In this document: piece after piece, positions 33,282 to 42,626 of the stretch
Layout: every line of letters starts with the position of its first letter
How positions within the stretch are numbered: the first letter of the stretch is position 1
Assembly (NCBI GenBank): GCA_016790635.1
Contig: JAEUOR010000088.1
Coordinates: forward strand, 1-64,000
Direction of reading: 5' to 3'
Length of the DNA stretch: 64,000 nucleotides
Origin: Burkholderiales bacterium
GTDB taxonomy: Bacteria; Pseudomonadota; Gammaproteobacteria; Burkholderiales; JAEUOS01
The notes under the pieces: model-generated
Seen by the model: the letters and a program-made list of their open reading frames with translations, nothing else
Database searches by the model: none
Told to the model about the DNA's origin: nothing
Position numbers and translations under genes: made by a program

Positions 33282-35036
33282 ATGCAAGCCTGGTTTCACG
33301 AGCAACCAACCCGCCAAGTGTCGCTGCGCAATCCCGCCCTGTCGCCCAAGGTTCCCTCTGCCGGCTCCGCGCCGGTCGACTGGGAACCGTCGCTGGCCTT
33401 TCTCAAACTCGCGATCGGCGTGCTGCTGGGCGGAGCGGCCTGTTTTTTCACGCTACTTGCCTACTATGGCCAGTTCGCCACCCCGCGCAGCGCCCTGGTG
33501 CTGTTCGTCGCCGCGGTGGCAGCCCTTTCCGGGGTGCTGCTCGCGCAGGGGCGACGGCGTGCCGCGGTATTCACCTTGTGCTTCGGCGCCTGGACACACG
33601 CGACCCTGGCCTCGTTCCTGACCGGCGGGGTGAGCAGCGTCGCGGTCATCATCTACCCCGTCCTGATCGCGCTGGCCGGCTGGCTGATCGGAATGCGAGC
33701 CGGCTTCGCCCTGGCGGCGCTGTCGGTCGGGTGGACTCTTTTCCTGACCTTCGTGGAAAGCTGGGGCTGGCTGCCGTCGGCGCCGACGACACATCCGCCA
33801 ATGCGTTGGCTGGTGTACGGCATTGCTTTCACATTGATGGCCGCGCTGGTCGGCTATCTGTCCGTGGCCTACGACGCCCAGCTCGCCCAGGGGCGCGCTT
33901 TGGCACGCGAGCTGACCGAGCGCGGCGCCCAGCTGGCAGCCACCTTCGGAGCGATACCCGACCTGTTGTTCGAACTCGATCTCGACGGCAACATCCACGC
34001 CTTCCACTCGCCGCAGGCAGGCCTCCTGGCCGCCCCGCCGGCGGCGCTGATCGGTGCGCGCATTGACGACTTCATCCCGCCACAGGCGGCGGAGGTCGGC
34101 CGCATGGCAATGCGGGAGGCGCTCGATAGCGGTTTCTCGCGCGGGCGCCAGTACTCGCTCGACCTGCCGCAGGGCAAGCGCTGGTTCGAGCTGTCGGTGG
34201 CACGCAAGCCGGTGGCGGCGGCTGAACCGGCACGCTTCGTGGTCCTGGCGCGCGACGTCACCGAGCGGGTCGAGGCAGCGGCAACGATCGAACGCCTGAA
34301 CGCGTCGCTGGAAGAGCGGGTACGTGAACGTACCGCACAGCTCGAGGACGCCAATCGCGAGCTGGAAAGCTTCAGTTACACCATCTCGCATGACCTGCGC
34401 GCACCGCTGCGCAGCATGGTCGGTTTCAGCGGCCTGTTGCGCGAAGCCCTCGGTGACCGGGCGAGCAGCGAGGAGGGCGACTATCTGAAGCGCATCTCGG
34501 CGAGCGGCAATCGCATGAGTGAACTCATCGATGCGGTGCTCGAGTACTCGCGCCTGGGGCGCAGCGCGGCGCAGCGCGTGACGGTCGATCTGGACCTGCT
34601 GGTGGCCGAGGTCGCAGCCGAACTCGGCGCCACATATCCACAAGCGCAGGTGCGTGTGCTGCCGCTGGGCAGCGCCGAGGTCGATCCGGTCATGGCCCGC
34701 CAGATCTTCACCAACCTGATCGGCAACGCGCTCAAGTATTCCGCGGGCGCGCCACAGCCGCTGGTGGAAGTCGGTGCCAACACTGACGCCGCCCCGCGCG
34801 AGTTCTACGTGCGCGACAACGGCATCGGTTTCGACATGGCACACGCCGAGCACATCTTCGAACTGTTCACGCGCCTGGAAAGCGGCCCCGGTTTCGACAG
34901 CACCGGGGCGGGGCTGGCGATCGTCAAGCGGCTCGTCGAGCGGCACGGGGGCCGCATCCGCGCCTGCGCACGCCCTGGCGAGGGCGCTGCGTTCTTCTTC
35001 ACCCTTGACGCGGCGCCTCAAGAAGCGCGCGCATAG
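33282..35036 (+). CDS. Membrane PAS-type sensor histidine kinase
   Basis: 584 residues. After about 40 residues come five to six hydrophobic helices (roughly 40-190), then a PAS domain (about 205-320; AIPDLLFELDLDGNIHAFHS), a coiled-coil-like linker rich in Glu/Arg (ERLNASLEERVRERTAQLED), the dimerisation domain with phospho-accepting His in SYTISHDLRAPLR, and an HATPase domain (FTNLIGNALKYS, VRDNGIGFDMAHAEHIFELF, GAGLAIVKRLVERHGG). No response regulator is adjacent, so it is an orphan kinase here. The signal cannot be deduced. Confidence 0.88.
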   Translation: MQAWFHEQPTRQVSLRNPALSPKVPSAGSAPVDWEPSLAFLKLAIGVLLGGAACFFTLLAYYGQFATPRSALVLFVAAVAALSGVLLAQGRRRAAVFTLCFGAWTHATLASFLTGGVSSVAVIIYPVLIALAGWLIGMRAGFALAALSVGWTLFLTFVESWGWLPSAPTTHPPMRWLVYGIAFTLMAALVGYLSVAYDAQLAQGRALARELTERGAQLAATFGAIPDLLFELDLDGNIHAFHSPQAGLLAAPPAALIGARIDDFIPPQAAEVGRMAMREALDSGFSRGRQYSLDLPQGKRWFELSVARKPVAAAEPARFVVLARDVTERVEAAATIERLNASLEERVRERTAQLEDANRELESFSYTISHDLRAPLRSMVGFSGLLREALGDRASSEEGDYLKRISASGNRMSELIDAVLEYSRLGRSAAQRVTVDLDLLVAEVAAELGATYPQAQVRVLPLGSAEVDPVMARQIFTNLIGNALKYSAGAPQPLVEVGANTDAAPREFYVRDNGIGFDMAHAEHIFELFTRLESGPGFDSTGAGLAIVKRLVERHGGRIRACARPGEGAAFFFTLDAAPQEARA

Positions 35037-35070
35037 GGCCTGACCGGCGCCAGGTCCACCAGCTTCAGGC

Positions 35071-35097
35071 GGCGACCGTCCTGCGCGGCCGGTCGCC
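35071..35097 (+). terminator. Hairpin after the histidine kinase gene
   Basis: GGCGACCG (35071-35078) pairs with CGGTCGCC (35090-35097) across an 11-base loop, 35 bases after the kinase stop and before the convergent dienoyl-CoA reductase gene. Probable transcription terminator; there is no strong T-tract. Confidence 0.5.
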
Positions 35098-35112
35098 CTT
35101 CGGTCCATCAAG

Positions 35113-35157
35113 GCGGGGGCGTGCGATTGGGCCTCGCTGCTGATATGCCTCCCCCGC
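35113..35157 (-). terminator. Possible hairpin at the end of the dienoyl-CoA reductase gene
   Basis: GCGGGGG (35113-35119) can pair with CCCCCGC (35151-35157) just beyond the stop of the minus-strand gene. The loop is long (31 bases), so the call is weak. Confidence 0.3.
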
Positions 35158-35160
35158 AGC

Positions 35161-37209
35161 CTAGAGCGTAGCCGCGAGCCGCGTACCCTGATCGATCGCG
35201 CGCTTGGCATCCAGTTCGGCGGCCAGGTGCGCGCCGCCGATCAGGTGCACCGACACCCCCGCTGACTGCAAGGGCGCCTGCAATTCGCGCAGCGGTTCCT
35301 GACCGGCACACAGCACCACGCTGTCGCACGCGATCAATTGACCGTCCTTGCGCGCCTCGCCGTAGGTGACGAACAAGCCCTCGCGGGTGATGCGTTCGTA
35401 GTTCACCCCGGAGAGCATCTCCACTTCCTTCATCTGCAGCGCAGCGCGGTGAATCCAGCCGGTGGTCTTGCCGAGTCCCTTGCCGAGCTTGCCGGACTTG
35501 CGCTGCAGTAGCGTGACGCGGCGCGCGGGCGGGGCAGGCTTGGGTCGCACCACGCCGCCGCGCACCGTGGCGGGGTCGGTCACGCCCCATTCGGACAGCC
35601 ATGCCTTGAGGTCGAGTGTCGGCGAGTGACCGGGCGGGGTGACCAGGAACTCGGCCACATCGAAACCGATGCCACCGGCACCAACGATGGCGACGCGTTC
35701 GCCGACCGCGGCGCCATGCCGCAGCACATCGACATAGCTCAGCACCGGCGCGCCGGTGTCGATGGGAATGCGCGGGTCGCGCGGCGCAACACCAGTGGCC
35801 AGCACCACGCCGTCGTAGCGGCCGGCGATCAGGGCTTGGGCGTCGACCCGCAGGTTCAGATGCAGCGTTACACCCGTGGCCTGAATCCGGCGACCGAAGT
35901 AGCGCAGGGTCTCGCTGAACTCCTCCTTGCCGGGGATGCGCTTGGCCATGTTGAACTGCCCGCCGATCTCGCCGCCGGCTTCGAACAGGTCGACCGCATG
36001 GCCGCGCTCGGCCAGCGCGGTGGCTGCCGCCAGCCCGGCTGGACCGGCACCTACCACGGCGAAACGCTTTTTGCGCTCGGCCGGCCGCAGCACCAGCACG
36101 GTCTCCTGTCCCGCGCGCGGGTTGACCAGGCAACTCGCCAGCCGGTTCTTGAAGGTGTGGTCCAGGCAGGCCTGGTTGCAGGCGATGCAGGTGTTGATGT
36201 CCTCCGCCCGACCGGCGCGCGCCTTGGCGACGAAATCGGCATCGGCCAGGAGCGGTCGCGCCAGGCTCACCATGTCGGCGGCGCCGTCTGCCAGCAGGTC
36301 CTCGGCCACCTCGGGCGTGTTGATGCGGTTGCTGGTGATGAGCGGGATCGTGAGGCCGGCCGCGCGCAGGTCGGCACGCATCTTTTTGGTCACCCAGGCG
36401 AAGGCGCCGCGCGGCACGCTGGTGGCGATCGTCGGCACGCGCGCCTCGTGCCAGCCGATGCCGGTGTTGAGGATGGTCGCGCCGGCCTGCGTGACCGCCT
36501 TGCCCAGCGTCACGGCCTCGTCCCAGGAACTGCCGTCGGGAATCAGGTCCAGCATCGACAGGCGGTAGATGATGATGAAGTCGTGCCCGACCGCTGCGCG
36601 CACGCGCTCCATGATCTCGACCGCCAGGCGCATGCGGTTCGCGTAATCGCCGCCCCAGGCATCCGTGCGGTGATTGGTGTGGGTCACCAGGAACTGGTTG
36701 ATGAAGTAGCCCTCGCTGCCCATCACCTCGACGCCGTCGTAGCCCGCCTCGCGCGCCAGCTTTGCGCAGCGTACGAAGGCCCGTATCTGCCGCTCGATGC
36801 CACGCGCGGACAGTTCGCGTGGCGTGAAGGGCGAGATCGGGCTCTGGATGCGCGAAGGCGCGACGCAAAACGGCGAGTAGCCGTAGCGCCCGGTGTGCAG
36901 TATCTGCAGCGCGATCTTGCCGCCCTCGGCATGCACCGCGTCGGTGACCGTGCGATGGCGCCGTGCCGCCGCGGCAGTGGCCAGCGTGCCGGCGAAAGGC
37001 TTGGCCCAGCCCTCGATGTTGGGCGCGAAGCCGCCGGTGACCATCAGCCCCACGCCGCCGCGCGCCCGCTCGGCGAAAAACGCCGCCATCGCAGGAAAGT
37101 GCTTGCGCCCGTCCTCCAGCCCCGTGTGCATGCTGCCCATGAGCACGCGGTTCTTCAAGGTGGTGAAGCCCAGGTCCAGCGGGGCCAGAAGGTGCGGGTA
37201 GGCGCTCAT
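35161..37209 (-). CDS. fadH: NADPH-dependent 2,4-dienoyl-CoA reductase (FadH-like)
   Basis: 682 residues with an Old Yellow Enzyme-type FMN barrel (about 1-340; LKNRVLMGSMHTGLED and GSEGYFINQFLVTHTNHRTD), a cluster-binding segment CIACNQACLD (with a further Cys in ASCLVNPRAG), and a C-terminal FAD/NAD(P)H domain (VVGAGPAGLAAATALAERGH and VAIVGAGGIGFDVAEFL). This matches E. coli FadH in size and order; it removes double bonds during beta-oxidation of polyunsaturated acyl-CoAs. It stands alone on the minus strand. Related enoate reductases are an alternative, but the HTGLED-type start favours FadH. Confidence 0.87.
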   Translation of the reverse strand: MSAYPHLLAPLDLGFTTLKNRVLMGSMHTGLEDGRKHFPAMAAFFAERARGGVGLMVTGGFAPNIEGWAKPFAGTLATAAAARRHRTVTDAVHAEGGKIALQILHTGRYGYSPFCVAPSRIQSPISPFTPRELSARGIERQIRAFVRCAKLAREAGYDGVEVMGSEGYFINQFLVTHTNHRTDAWGGDYANRMRLAVEIMERVRAAVGHDFIIIYRLSMLDLIPDGSSWDEAVTLGKAVTQAGATILNTGIGWHEARVPTIATSVPRGAFAWVTKKMRADLRAAGLTIPLITSNRINTPEVAEDLLADGAADMVSLARPLLADADFVAKARAGRAEDINTCIACNQACLDHTFKNRLASCLVNPRAGQETVLVLRPAERKKRFAVVGAGPAGLAAATALAERGHAVDLFEAGGEIGGQFNMAKRIPGKEEFSETLRYFGRRIQATGVTLHLNLRVDAQALIAGRYDGVVLATGVAPRDPRIPIDTGAPVLSYVDVLRHGAAVGERVAIVGAGGIGFDVAEFLVTPPGHSPTLDLKAWLSEWGVTDPATVRGGVVRPKPAPPARRVTLLQRKSGKLGKGLGKTTGWIHRAALQMKEVEMLSGVNYERITREGLFVTYGEARKDGQLIACDSVVLCAGQEPLRELQAPLQSAGVSVHLIGGAHLAAELDAKRAIDQGTRLAATL

Positions 37210-37291
37210 GCGGGTGATGCTATCAGCATGGCTTGTGTCTCATCACGGGCTCAGCCGGTCAGCGCGCGGCGCACGCAGCGTGCGCCTGCCT

Positions 37292-37786
37292 TCACGGCTT
37301 GGTACTGATCAGCGCGACGAACTCGGCATTGACCGAGACGTCGTAGCGGCCGGTCTCGATCGCCGTGGCCAGCGCGGTGCAGGACGCGCGCACGTCCTGA
37401 AACCGGTCGATCATGGCCTGGGCACGCGCCGAGGCTGCCGCCATGGCCGTGAGGTCGGCGTCTTCTGCCAGACGCCGCGCGACGCGCTCCTCGCCCTGCG
37501 CCTGGAACCGTGCCTCCGCCTCCTTGCCCCAGGCGTCGGCGCGGTCGAAGAGCGCGGCGTTGCGCTTGCGGTAGGCCTGGTAGCGCGCCTCGGCCTCCTT
37601 TTGCGTAAAGACGTTCTTCTCCGCGCAGCCGAGCAGCAGTTCGCCGACATGCCCGGCCATGAAGTTCTTGAGCGCGGAGACGCGCACATACGAATCCATG
37701 AGCGTAGGCGGCGGCTTCTCCTGGGCGAACACGGTCGTCGTGGACGCGAGGAGGGCAAGCAGGCACAGGCGCGACGCGTATGACAT
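37292..37786 (-). CDS. Secreted protein of unknown function
   Basis: 164 residues from ATG 37786. A signal peptide (MSYASRLCLLALLASTTTVF, then AQ) should direct export. The mature part is helical and charged, with two cysteines (LLLGCAEK and VRASCTAL) that could pair. Nothing in it matches a family I recognise. It lies between fadH and a divergent Bug receptor gene and has no visible operon partner. Confidence 0.65.
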   Translation of the reverse strand: MSYASRLCLLALLASTTTVFAQEKPPPTLMDSYVRVSALKNFMAGHVGELLLGCAEKNVFTQKEAEARYQAYRKRNAALFDRADAWGKEAEARFQAQGEERVARRLAEDADLTAMAAASARAQAMIDRFQDVRASCTALATAIETGRYDVSVNAEFVALISTKP

Positions 37787-37876
37787 GCCGCACAGTTTAG
37801 CTGTGCCTTGGCAGGCGCGGTTCGCGCAACACGCTGTGGTACGCTCAAAAACGACATCCCGTTTGGAGGCAACCGC

Positions 37877-38833
37877 ATGCGGCGCTGGCTGATCGCGTTC
37901 TCGTTCTGTCTCATTGCCGCAGGCGCCTTCGCACAGGCCTTCCCCTCGCGGCCGGTGCGCGTCGTGGTTCCCTACCCCGCCGGCGGCGTGGTCGATATCA
38001 TCGCGCGCTCGGTCGGCGAGCGGGCCGCGGCCACGCTCGGTCAACCGGTCGTCGTCGAGAACCGCACCGGCGCGGCGAGCAACATCGGCACCGAGGCGGT
38101 CGCGCAGTCGGCGCCGGACGGCCACACGCTGGTGTTGGCCAGTCCGGCGCACACCGTCAACATGTCTCTCTACCCGAAGCTCACGTGGCACCCGCTCAAG
38201 AGCTTCGAACCGGTGATCATGGTCGGTGTGATTCCCAACGTGCTGGTGGTGCATCCGTCGGTGCCGGCCAAGAGCGTCGCCGAACTGATCGCGCTGGCCA
38301 AGGCGCGCCCGGGCCAGCTGAACTACGCCTCGGCCGGCGCGGGCAGTTCGGTACACCTGGCCACCGAGATGCTCAAGCAGGCGGCCGGCGTCTTCATTCT
38401 GCACATACCGTATCGCGGCCAGCCGGAGGCGACCACGGCGATGGTCGCCGGCGAAGTGCAGATGATGGCGCTGACCATGGCGCTGGCCAAACCGCGCATC
38501 GAAAGCGGACAATTGCGCGGACTCGCGGTCACCACCGGCAAGCGCTCCACGGCGATGCCCGAACTGCCGACCATCGCCGAGAGCGGCTATCCGGGATTCG
38601 ACGTTTCCACCTGGTTCGCGTTCCTGGCGCCGGCCGGCACGCCGGCGCCCGTGGTGCAACGCCTCAATACCGACCTCGGCGCGGCAATCCGCCATGCCGA
38701 GGTCGAGAAGCGCCTGCGCGCCGCCGGCGCGGAGCTGAACCCCGGCACGCCGCAGGAATTGAAGCGCTTCCTTGAAAGCGATGTCGAACGCTGGGCAAAG
38801 GTGATCCGCCAGGCCGGGATCAAGCTGGAGTGA
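37877..38833 (+). CDS. Bug/TctC-family receptor coupled to a phosphodiesterase
   Basis: 318 residues from ATG 37877, preceded by GGAGGC. Signal peptide ends in AAGAFAQ, followed by FPSRPVRVVVPYPAGGVVD and later LHIPYRGQPEATTAMVAGE. The stop overlaps the start of the phosphodiesterase gene (GTGA), so the two are made together. The ligand may be the substrate or product of that hydrolase, for instance a phosphodiester-derived acid, but this is only inference. Confidence 0.87.
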   Translation: MRRWLIAFSFCLIAAGAFAQAFPSRPVRVVVPYPAGGVVDIIARSVGERAAATLGQPVVVENRTGAASNIGTEAVAQSAPDGHTLVLASPAHTVNMSLYPKLTWHPLKSFEPVIMVGVIPNVLVVHPSVPAKSVAELIALAKARPGQLNYASAGAGSSVHLATEMLKQAAGVFILHIPYRGQPEATTAMVAGEVQMMALTMALAKPRIESGQLRGLAVTTGKRSTAMPELPTIAESGYPGFDVSTWFAFLAPAGTPAPVVQRLNTDLGAAIRHAEVEKRLRAAGAELNPGTPQELKRFLESDVERWAKVIRQAGIKLE

Positions 38834-39675
38834 CGCAGATGGCCGAGGCTCGCCCGTTCCTCCTCGCGCAGGTGAGCGACCTGCACATCAAGGCCAAAGG
38901 CCGACTCTCCTATCGCGTGGTCGACACCGCGACGATGCTCGCGGCCTGCGTCGCGCACCTGAACGCGCTGCCGCAGCGCCCTGATGTGGTCGCCTTCACC
39001 GGCGACCTGGTCGATTTCGGGCGACCGGACGAGTATGCCGAACTGCGCCGCCTGATCGCGCCACTCACCATGCCCTGCTACTTGATCCCCGGCAACCACG
39101 ACGACCGCGACGCGCTGCGCGCGGCCTTCCCGGAGCACGACTGGCTGCACCGCGACGGCGAGTTCATCCAGTACGCGATCGAGGCGCACCCCCTGCGCAT
39201 CGTCGCCATGGATACCCTGATTCCAGGACAGGGGGGCGGCCGCCTGTGCGAACAGCGCCTCGCCTGGCTGGACGCAACGCTGGCGGCACGGCCGCAGGCG
39301 CCGACGGTGCTGCTCCTGCACCACCCGCCGTTTCGCACCTTCATCGGCCACATGGACCAGCTGGGGCTGGAGAATGCCGACGGCCTGGCCGCGGTGGTGC
39401 GCAAGCACCCGCAAGTGGAGCGACTCCTGTGCGGACACCTGCATCGCCCGATCGAGGCGCGCTTCGCGGGAACGATCGCCTGCACCGCGCCGAGCCCTGC
39501 CCACCAGATCGTGCTGGACCTGGCCCCGGACGCCGCAGGCTGCTTCGCGATGGAGCCACCGGGCTACCGGCTGCATGCATGGACCGCCGAGACCGGGGTG
39601 ATCAGCCACAGCGCCTTCGTGGGCAGCTTCGCCGGCCCGTACCCGTTTCGCGACAGTGGGAAACTGATCGACTGA
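38830..39675 (+). CDS. Calcineurin-like metallophosphodiesterase (GpdQ/CpdA type)
   Basis: 281 residues from GTG 38830 (or ATG 38839). All metal-binding motifs of the family are visible in order: QVSDLHI (D-x-H), FTGDLVD, IPGNHDD, LLHHPPF and LCGHLHR, giving a two-metal centre. Closest types are cyclic-nucleotide phosphodiesterase CpdA and glycerophosphodiesterase GpdQ; the GpdQ-like C-terminus (YRLHAWTAETG) tilts towards the latter. Cytoplasmic, no signal peptide. Translational coupling to a periplasmic receptor suggests use of an imported phosphoester. Confidence 0.83.
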   Translation: MTQMAEARPFLLAQVSDLHIKAKGRLSYRVVDTATMLAACVAHLNALPQRPDVVAFTGDLVDFGRPDEYAELRRLIAPLTMPCYLIPGNHDDRDALRAAFPEHDWLHRDGEFIQYAIEAHPLRIVAMDTLIPGQGGGRLCEQRLAWLDATLAARPQAPTVLLLHHPPFRTFIGHMDQLGLENADGLAAVVRKHPQVERLLCGHLHRPIEARFAGTIACTAPSPAHQIVLDLAPDAAGCFAMEPPGYRLHAWTAETGVISHSAFVGSFAGPYPFRDSGKLID

Positions 39676-39810
39676 ATGCAAAAAAATCGCCAATCAGACG
39701 TTGACTGCCCGTGCCGGCCCTGAGCATGAACAGAACGCCCACACCGGCACGTCGTCCATCTATTGATCGCGTCGCCCACAGCGCCGCGCCTGCCATGCGG
39801 AGTCCATGCC

Positions 39811-40671
39811 ATGCTTGAACGCGTCGATCGCATGCTCTTGGCCGTTCGCGACCGCGCTCTCGCCGCGGCGACCTTCACTCGCCTGCTCGGCGCGGATCCG
39901 CGCCGCGAAATTACGAGCGCATTCCTGGCCGCGCGCGCGACCGTGCTCGCGCTTGGCGAGTCGGAAATCGAACTCTGGCAGGCCAGCGGCCCCGGGCCGG
40001 TGGCCGAGCGCGTCGAATCCCTGGGGGAAGGGCTGCTCTTTGCCGGCTACGCGACCAAGCGCCTGGACGAACTCGCCGAACGTCTCACCGCACGCGGTGC
40101 CGCATGGCAGCGCGAGGACGGCCGTCTCTTCCTGCCGGCCACGTCGACCTTCGGCTTTCCGATGGTGATCTCGACCTGGCTGGAGCGCCCGCGCGTCGGC
40201 CCGCTGCGTTTTTTCTACGAGGCGACCAACGCGCTCAATACCGACTGGCGGGTCGTCGCCGAACGCTACGCCGACCTCTTCGGGCTGGATGCCGCGAAGT
40301 TCTCCCCGATCGAGAGCGAGCGCTGGGGCTACGCCGGCACGCTCACCCTGTTCGATCCCGCCAAGCGCCTGGACCGCATCGAACTGTCGCAGACCTTTGC
40401 CGGCAACAGCGGGGCGATGCGCCGCTTCGTCGAGCGCCGCGGCGGCGACGCGCTCTACATGTGCTTTGCCGAAACCGACGACTTCGTCGCGCTGCGCGAG
40501 CGCCTGCTGGCTGCCGGCGCGACCCTGACCGCGCGCAGCGGCGACATCGCGAACGAGCGCGACACCATGCACGTGCACCCGAAAAACCTGCACGGCATGC
40601 TCCTGGGCATCTCGCGACAAGACTTCGCCTGGACCTGGTCGGGGCAGCCCGCACGCGTACCGCCGGCCTGA
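39811..40671 (+). CDS. VOC/glyoxalase-like protein
   Basis: 286 residues from ATG 39811. Opens as a vicinal-oxygen-chelate domain (MLERVDRMLLAVRDRALAAA, FTRLLGADP) and has a second, related half (FFYEATNALNTDWRVVAERY, LFGLDAAKFSPIES). Family members are metal-dependent dioxygenases, isomerases or resistance proteins; candidate metal ligands are not clear enough here to assign a reaction. The gene is convergent with the SnoaL-like gene and stands alone. Confidence 0.7.
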   Translation: MLERVDRMLLAVRDRALAAATFTRLLGADPRREITSAFLAARATVLALGESEIELWQASGPGPVAERVESLGEGLLFAGYATKRLDELAERLTARGAAWQREDGRLFLPATSTFGFPMVISTWLERPRVGPLRFFYEATNALNTDWRVVAERYADLFGLDAAKFSPIESERWGYAGTLTLFDPAKRLDRIELSQTFAGNSGAMRRFVERRGGDALYMCFAETDDFVALRERLLAAGATLTARSGDIANERDTMHVHPKNLHGMLLGISRQDFAWTWSGQPARVPPA

Positions 40672-40695
40672 CACGGACGCGCTCGCCGGCACCCG

Positions 40696-40716
40696 GGTCG
40701 GACGACAGATCCGACC
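40696..40716. terminator. Shared hairpin between convergent genes
   Basis: GGTCGGA (40696-40702) pairs perfectly with TCCGACC (40710-40716) around a 7-base loop in the 58-base gap between the convergent VOC and SnoaL-like genes. A probable two-way terminator. Confidence 0.5.
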
Positions 40717-40729
40717 GTGCGAGCCTTGG

Positions 40730-41113
40730 CTACGCGCGCTCCTGCTTCCAGAACACGTCTTTTTTCGCAATGCGGCCGTCGCGCACGGTCAATAGCTCGA
40801 TCCCACGCAACGAAAACTCCACCCCGTCGCGATACTTGCCTTGGGCCACATAGGTCATGACGATGCGGTCCGGCGCCAGGCCGAAGCACTGCACGTCGGC
40901 AAATCGCAGGCGCTCGAACAAGGCATCGTTCTCCTCGATGCCGCGCAGGAAGCCGTCGACACCCTTGCGCACGCGGCCATCGGGCGCATCGGCGCCGAAG
41001 GCGAAGTGCCACTCGGCGTCATCGCACAGGATGTCGGACAAGAGCTTGCGGTCGCGCTTGAAAAAGGCCCTGCCGAAGCGCTGCATGATTTCCGTCGCGG
41101 TTGCGTCGTCCAT
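40730..41113 (-). CDS. SnoaL/NTF2-like small protein
   Basis: 127 residues forming an NTF2-like fold: a long N-terminal helix (ATEIMQRFGRAFFKRDRKLL), ILCDDAEWHF, then alternating strands ending in GRIAKKDVFWKQ. Such proteins are small isomerases, lyases or binding proteins around a hydrophobic pocket. It follows the sulfatase at 41133 by 19 bases, last gene of a receptor-sulfatase-SnoaL operon. The reaction is not predictable. Confidence 0.72.
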   Translation of the reverse strand: MDDATATEIMQRFGRAFFKRDRKLLSDILCDDAEWHFAFGADAPDGRVRKGVDGFLRGIEENDALFERLRFADVQCFGLAPDRIVMTYVAQGKYRDGVEFSLRGIELLTVRDGRIAKKDVFWKQERA

Positions 41114-41132
41114 CGGGCCTCCTTGTCGATCG

Positions 41133-42599
41133 TCAGATTTTCATGGCCCGCTGCGGCGCGCGGCTGGCGCGGCGATTGGCGTTGAGTGAACCGCGCGCGA
41201 GCCAGCGCAGGCATGCGCTTACGAGTTCGTTCCTCATTGCGGAGAGTGCTTCGTCCTGCCACAGGTTGCGCTGCTCGCCCGGGTCGGCCGCAAGGTCGTA
41301 CAACTCTCCCGCAGCCTCGTCGTCGAGGTAGAGCACGATCTTCCAGCGCCGGTCGCGGCGCATCAGGATGAACTCGCTGCCGGTCTGGATGTGGTCGCGC
41401 GCCAGTTCGGCGTAGACCGCATCGCGCGGCGCACGGACCGGCCGCCCGGCGAGGGTGCCCCACAGGCTCACCGCCTCGAAGTCTTCCGGCACCGGCACGC
41501 CGGCCGCCTCGAGCACCGTGGGTGCCACGTCGAAGAGCTGCACCAGGTCGTCGCGCACGCGGCACTCGATCGCCAGGTTCCTGGACCAGAAGACGAGCGG
41601 CACGCGCACCACCGAGTCGTACATGGTCCACTTCTGGATATGGCCATGCTCGCCCAGCGCGTCGGCGTGATCCGAAGTGAAGATCACCAGCGCGTTGTCG
41701 AGGTAACCGCGTGCGTCCAGCGCGGCCAGGATGCGGCCCACCTGATGGTCGATCATGCTCACGTTGGCGGCGTAGTGGCGACGCAGGCGCAAAAGGTCGG
41801 CCGCGCTGATGTCGCGTCGCCATGCAATCGAATCGAAGTTGAACTCGATCATGTTGTCCCGCAACCTGTGCTGCGCCGGCGGCTGCGCGCGCAGCTCTTC
41901 GGCGGTGACCGTGGGTACCGGGATGTCGACATCCGCATACGCCGCCAGCGCGTCGGGCGTCGGGTCGTAGGGCGGGTGCGGCCCAGGAAAGCCGATCTGC
42001 AGGAACAGCGGAGCGGTGTTCTTGCGGTCACCGATCCACCAGCACGCGGTGTCGCCGATGAAGTTGTCCGGGTGCATGTCGGCATCCAGGTGCCAGGCGA
42101 AAGCCCCCAGCGCCTGCTTGTATCCCTCGGGATCGGCGGCGTGGCGGTTGTAGCGCGAAGGCTTGACCAGCTTGCGCGCCCGCAGCGCCTTGTCCCACTC
42201 GTCGTAGATCGCGCGGTCGCGTTCCTCCAGGAACAACGGCCGGTCCTTGTTTTCCATGATCAGGCGCTGATGGAAACCCCCGGGCGCGTCGTAGGGGTTG
42301 ATGTGCATCTTGCCGATGTTGACGCAGTGATAGCCGTGCTCGGCCAGGGAACTCACCCAGGTGGGCTGCCACGGCTGGAAATTGCTGAACACCTGGCAGC
42401 CATGCGGATACTTGCCGGTGAACAGGCTGGCGCGCGCACCGACGCACACCGGCGAGGTCACGAAGCACTCGGTGAAGGCCGCACCTTCGGTCGCGAGGCG
42501 GTCGAGGTGCGGCGTACGCATCCAAGGCGCGCCGAGCGCGCCGATGGTGTCGGCGCGCTGCTGGTCGGTCATGATGAGGATGATGTTCGGTCTGCTCAT
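41133..42599 (-). CDS. Sulfatase-superfamily hydrolase with variant CVGAR motif
   Basis: 488 residues. N-terminal metal site RPNIILIMTDQQRADTIG; nucleophile region SPVCVGARASLFTG with C52 and R56 but glycine (G54) instead of the proline of C-x-P-x-R; second metal site FTSDHADALGEHG. These identify an alkaline-phosphatase-fold hydrolase of sulfates, phosphates or phosphonates. No signal peptide, so cytoplasmic. It is only distantly like the two choline-sulfatase-type copies at 14837 and 17503. It lies 27 bases behind a Bug receptor gene, suggesting hydrolysis of the imported ligand. Confidence 0.82.
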   Translation of the reverse strand: MSRPNIILIMTDQQRADTIGALGAPWMRTPHLDRLATEGAAFTECFVTSPVCVGARASLFTGKYPHGCQVFSNFQPWQPTWVSSLAEHGYHCVNIGKMHINPYDAPGGFHQRLIMENKDRPLFLEERDRAIYDEWDKALRARKLVKPSRYNRHAADPEGYKQALGAFAWHLDADMHPDNFIGDTACWWIGDRKNTAPLFLQIGFPGPHPPYDPTPDALAAYADVDIPVPTVTAEELRAQPPAQHRLRDNMIEFNFDSIAWRRDISAADLLRLRRHYAANVSMIDHQVGRILAALDARGYLDNALVIFTSDHADALGEHGHIQKWTMYDSVVRVPLVFWSRNLAIECRVRDDLVQLFDVAPTVLEAAGVPVPEDFEAVSLWGTLAGRPVRAPRDAVYAELARDHIQTGSEFILMRRDRRWKIVLYLDDEAAGELYDLAADPGEQRNLWQDEALSAMRNELVSACLRWLARGSLNANRRASRAPQRAMKI

Positions 42600-42626
42600 G
42601 ATGACTCCCGCGCGCTGGCAGGCGAG

